The position numbers and the translations under genes are program-made. Below, piece after piece: positions 32,552 through 34,491 of a stretch of 34,491 nucleotides of DNA. The stretch lies in assembly GCF_007830515.1 (NCBI RefSeq), contig NZ_VLKT01000065.1, positions 1-34,491 on the forward strand, read 5' to 3'. Each line of letters opens with the position of its first letter. Positions within the stretch are counted from its first letter, which is position 1. Origin of the DNA: Mesorhizobium tianshanense. GTDB lineage: Bacteria > Pseudomonadota > Alphaproteobacteria > Rhizobiales > Rhizobiaceae. The notes under the pieces were generated by a model that was not told the origin of the DNA, did not search any database, and saw nothing but the letters and a program-made list of their open reading frames with translations.

Positions 32552-33472
32552 TCAAAAGCTCCTGGTCGGCCGGTCCATGATGCGGCGACCCATGAGGCTC
32601 GCCGTCAGGTCGACCATCAGCGTGGCCGTGCGGCCGCGCTCGTCGAGAAAGGGATTGAGTTCGACAAGGTCGAGACTGCTGACCAGGCCGCTGTCCGAGA
32701 GCATCTCCATGACCAGATGCGCTTCGCGAAATGTTGCCCCGCCGGGAACGGTGGTGCCGACCGCCGGCGCAATCGACGGATCGAGGAAGTCGACGTCGAG
32801 GCTGACATGCAGAAGGCCATTCTCGGCCGTTACCCGGTCGAGGAAAGCGCCCAGAAGCGGAGCCACGCCGTGTTCATCGATGGCGCGCATGTCGTGCACG
32901 GTGACGCCCGCGGCGCGCAGCGCCTGCCGCTCGGCCGGGTCGACGCTGCGGATGCCGAACGTGCAGATGCGGGCCGGGTCGATCCGCTCCGGCAGGTCCG
33001 GAAAGTAACCGCGGAAGCCGGGCTGGCCGCTGGCATAAGCAAGCGGCACGCCGTGGAGATTGCCGCTGGCGGTGGTGTCGAGCGTGTGGAAATCCGGATG
33101 TGCGTCGAGCCACAACACGAACAGAGGCCGCCCGGCTTGGGCCGCGCGACGTGCAAGCCCCGACAGGGTGCCGGCCGAGATGGAGTGATCTCCACCGAGA
33201 AAGATCGGCATGGCGTCGGCGCTGGCGGCATAGGCGGCGTCCGCAATGGCCGCCGTCCAGGCTGAAATCTCCGGCAGCGCCTTCAGCGCCAGGTTGCCAT
33301 GAGCAAGCGGACGCATCGCCGCCGGCGCGACGGTGCCAAGATCGTTTACCGCATGGCCAAGATCCCTGAGAGCGCCGACCAGCCCTGCCGTCCTCAAGGC
33401 GCTCGGGCCCATTTCACAACCCATTCGGCCAGCGCCGTCCTGCACCGGCGCGCCCAAGATATTGCATTTCAT
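32552..33472 (-). CDS. rocF: Arginase
   Basis: Manganese enzyme splitting L-arginine into ornithine and urea. All metal motifs are present: FLGGDHSISAG (His ligand), WLDAHPDFHT (three ligands), and SLDVDFLDPSIAPAVGT (two Asp ligands). NILGAPVQDGAGRMGCEMGPSALR is the usual N-terminus. 306 aa, family length. ATG 33472 has GGGAG seven to nine bases upstream. First gene of the arginase-ornithine cyclodeaminase operon, divergent from an Lrp-type regulator that probably controls it in response to arginine or ornithine. The agrobacterial symbol arcA/arcB is also used for this pair; rocF is the more general name. Confidence 0.94.
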   Translation of the reverse strand: MKCNILGAPVQDGAGRMGCEMGPSALRTAGLVGALRDLGHAVNDLGTVAPAAMRPLAHGNLALKALPEISAWTAAIADAAYAASADAMPIFLGGDHSISAGTLSGLARRAAQAGRPLFVLWLDAHPDFHTLDTTASGNLHGVPLAYASGQPGFRGYFPDLPERIDPARICTFGIRSVDPAERQALRAAGVTVHDMRAIDEHGVAPLLGAFLDRVTAENGLLHVSLDVDFLDPSIAPAVGTTVPGGATFREAHLVMEMLSDSGLVSSLDLVELNPFLDERGRTATLMVDLTASLMGRRIMDRPTRSF

Positions 33473-33602
33473 ACAAGCACTCTCCCTCTATGAGACCTAG
33501 GGTGAGTTGAAGCGTATGCTGCTGGCAGAATGAATAGCCCTGATTGGCAAAATTCGCAGCAAGAGCTATCATTTTGATATATCTGGCTGCCATATTGGGA
33601 AT
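33473..33602. promoter_or_regulatory. Divergent control region of arginase and Lrp-type genes
   Basis: 130 bases between the two divergent genes, with an AT-rich right half. CATATT-GGG-AATATG (33591-33605) is a perfect 6-bp inverted repeat covering the Lrp-type start codon, and GATATATC (33576-33583) is an 8-base palindrome. These are candidate sites for autoregulation and operon control by the Lrp-type protein. Confidence 0.55.
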
Positions 33603-34043
33603 ATGATGGATTCGCTCGATCAAAAACTCATCACGCTCCTGCGCCACAGCGCGCGGCGGAGCATCTCCGACCTGGCGGCGGATCTTGGCGTATCGCGCGC
33701 CACGGCACGCTCGCGAATGGAGCGACTTGAACAGTCCGGCGAGATCATCGGCTACACGGTTATCCTGCGCGCCGAAGCGATCAGCTCGGCCGTCAGAGGT
33801 ATCATGATGATCGAGATCGAAGGCCATGCCGCCGACCGGGTGATCCGCGCACTTGGCGGTTTTGCGGAAGTCGCTACGATCCATACGACGAATGGGCGCT
33901 GGGATCTGGTGGTCGAACTCAACACGGCAACCCTCACCGAGTTCGATGCGGTGTTGCGCCGGATACGCCTTGTGCCCGGTATCACCGGCAGCGAGACGAG
34001 CCTGCTGCTGGCCACGCCGCGTAGCACAAAAGCCCGTCTTTAA
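33603..34043 (+). CDS. Lrp/AsnC-family regulator of arginine catabolism
   Basis: 146-aa Lrp/AsnC protein. The N-terminal HTH is LDQKLITLLRHSARRSISDLAADLGVSRATARSRMERLEQSGEIIGYTV. The C-terminal RAM domain is RGIMMIEIEGHAADRVIRALGGFAEVATIHTTNGRWDLVVELNTATLTEFDAVLRRIRLVPGITGSETSLLL, with the amino-acid-binding turn TTNGRWDLVVEL. ATG 33603 is followed at once by a second ATG (33606); the purine stretch TGGGA is the only ribosome site and is part of the palindrome at 33591-33605. Divergent from arginase, a common arrangement in which the regulator activates the catabolic operon when arginine or ornithine is present. Effector is inferred from context. Confidence 0.9.
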   Translation: MMDSLDQKLITLLRHSARRSISDLAADLGVSRATARSRMERLEQSGEIIGYTVILRAEAISSAVRGIMMIEIEGHAADRVIRALGGFAEVATIHTTNGRWDLVVELNTATLTEFDAVLRRIRLVPGITGSETSLLLATPRSTKARL

Positions 34044-34353
34044 GCACGGCCGCTTGAATTGAGGAGGCGCGCCGGCTCTCTGCATTGGCCCTGCGCCAAT
34101 CGAAGCGGCCTTCTCTATTCCGCCATGGCGTAAATAGTAGGCATGGTGCTCATGCGCTGGCGGGCCGACACCGGCGTCCTAGCCGCCTTGATGCACGGCG
34201 ATGAGGTTTTGGCGGCCTGAAGCGGCGATGTGGCCGCTGTTGGGCGCTTTTCCGCGCGCCGCGTCCAGGCGCCGGCGGTGATCCGTCGTGATGGCAGGTG
34301 GGGTTTGCAGGTTGCGGTCGGCGGGTTCGTTTCGGGGCGTCTGCGCCCCATCG
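34044..34353. other. Intergenic region at the left end of an IS1380-type element
   Basis: No gene seen. GGGGCG-TCTG-CGCCCC (34334-34349) is a 6-bp GC hairpin just beyond the transposase stop, with no T-tail. The element's terminal inverted repeat should lie in this stretch, but the other end is outside the window so I cannot mark it. Confidence 0.45.
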
Positions 34354-34491
34354 TTATGTCGCGAGCCGCGGAATGCGATCGAGGACGATGCGCAGGATGC
34401 GTTGGTCGGGGCAGGATGTCGGCAGGTGCAGGCGGATTTGCGTCTTCATCTCGACCACCCGCGCAGCGATCTTGATGAGGCGCAAACGCAG
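34354..34491 (-). mobile_element. IS1380-family transposase, C-terminal part (runs off the window)
   Basis: The minus frame entering from the right edge reads LRLIKIAARVVEMKT, then IRLHLPTSCPDQ, then LDRIPRLAT and TAA at 34354. This is the characteristic C-terminal end of IS1380-family (DDE) transposases in alphaproteobacteria, with the conserved KIAARVVE and RLHLP segments. The catalytic DDE residues would be outside the window. No stop interrupts the 45 visible codons, so the copy may be intact. Confidence 0.75.

Noticed and set aside
34115..34351. 78-codon minus frame beyond the transposase stop
   Set aside because: No motif, and it lies in the presumed non-coding end of the insertion element.

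Overview
The window looks like a chromosome or megaplasmid segment of a GC-rich alphaproteobacterium of the Rhizobiales, probably Mesorhizobium-like. This rests on homologues of the rhizobial exo genes (ExoY, ExoF, ExoP, ExoQ and a possible ExoX), a FixK-like regulator, a small RNA with the architecture of the alpha-proteobacterial alpha-r14 family, and general codon style. No rRNA, tRNA or CRISPR array was seen.

Region 1 (about 1-22,750) is an exopolysaccharide locus. A rightward block (1335-5643) encodes a glucose-1-phosphate cytidylyltransferase (RfbF), an NAD-dependent sugar epimerase/dehydratase and two methyltransferases of the sugar C-methyltransferase type. To its left is a frameshifted PIG-L deacetylase reading leftward. 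A leftward block (10177 to 5630) encodes a GT4 glycosyltransferase, a third methyltransferase of the same type, a GT2 glycosyltransferase and a DUF707-like putative glycosyltransferase. A second rightward block (10448-13671) has a GT2, an ExoF-type export protein and a TylF-type O-methyltransferase. Then come a leftward polymerase-like membrane protein, a small ExoX-like membrane protein, ExoY (initiating sugar-phosphate transferase), an ExoP-like chain-length protein with eroded kinase motifs, a LuxR-type regulator whose receiver lacks the phosphoacceptor Asp, a Crp/Fnr regulator and an acyltransferase. Together these would make and decorate a polymer rich in methylated and acylated, possibly branched-chain, sugars: nucleotide-sugar supply, lipid-linked start on ExoY, sugar addition by four glycosyltransferase-like proteins, methylation by four enzymes, polymerisation, and export through ExoP/ExoF.

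Region 2 (about 22,750-28,850) is a scarred accessory stretch. It has a VanZ-like protein, an aldo/keto reductase fragment, an intact Fic protein with its own promoter and palindromes, an amidase pseudogene with several frameshifts, a haloacid dehalogenase, and a GNAT acetyltransferase preceded by the first residues of a GH84 O-GlcNAcase, which suggests an internal deletion in an OGA-type gene.

Region 3 (about 28,850-34,491) holds a likely small RNA on the minus strand (three hairpins with C/U-rich anti-Shine-Dalgarno loops and a terminator), a FixK-like regulator with a GNAT and an OsmC-type protein, then arginine catabolism (arginase then ornithine cyclodeaminase) with a divergent Lrp-type regulator. 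The window ends inside an IS1380-type transposase.

All assignments come from reading motifs, overlaps and spacing; no database search was possible.
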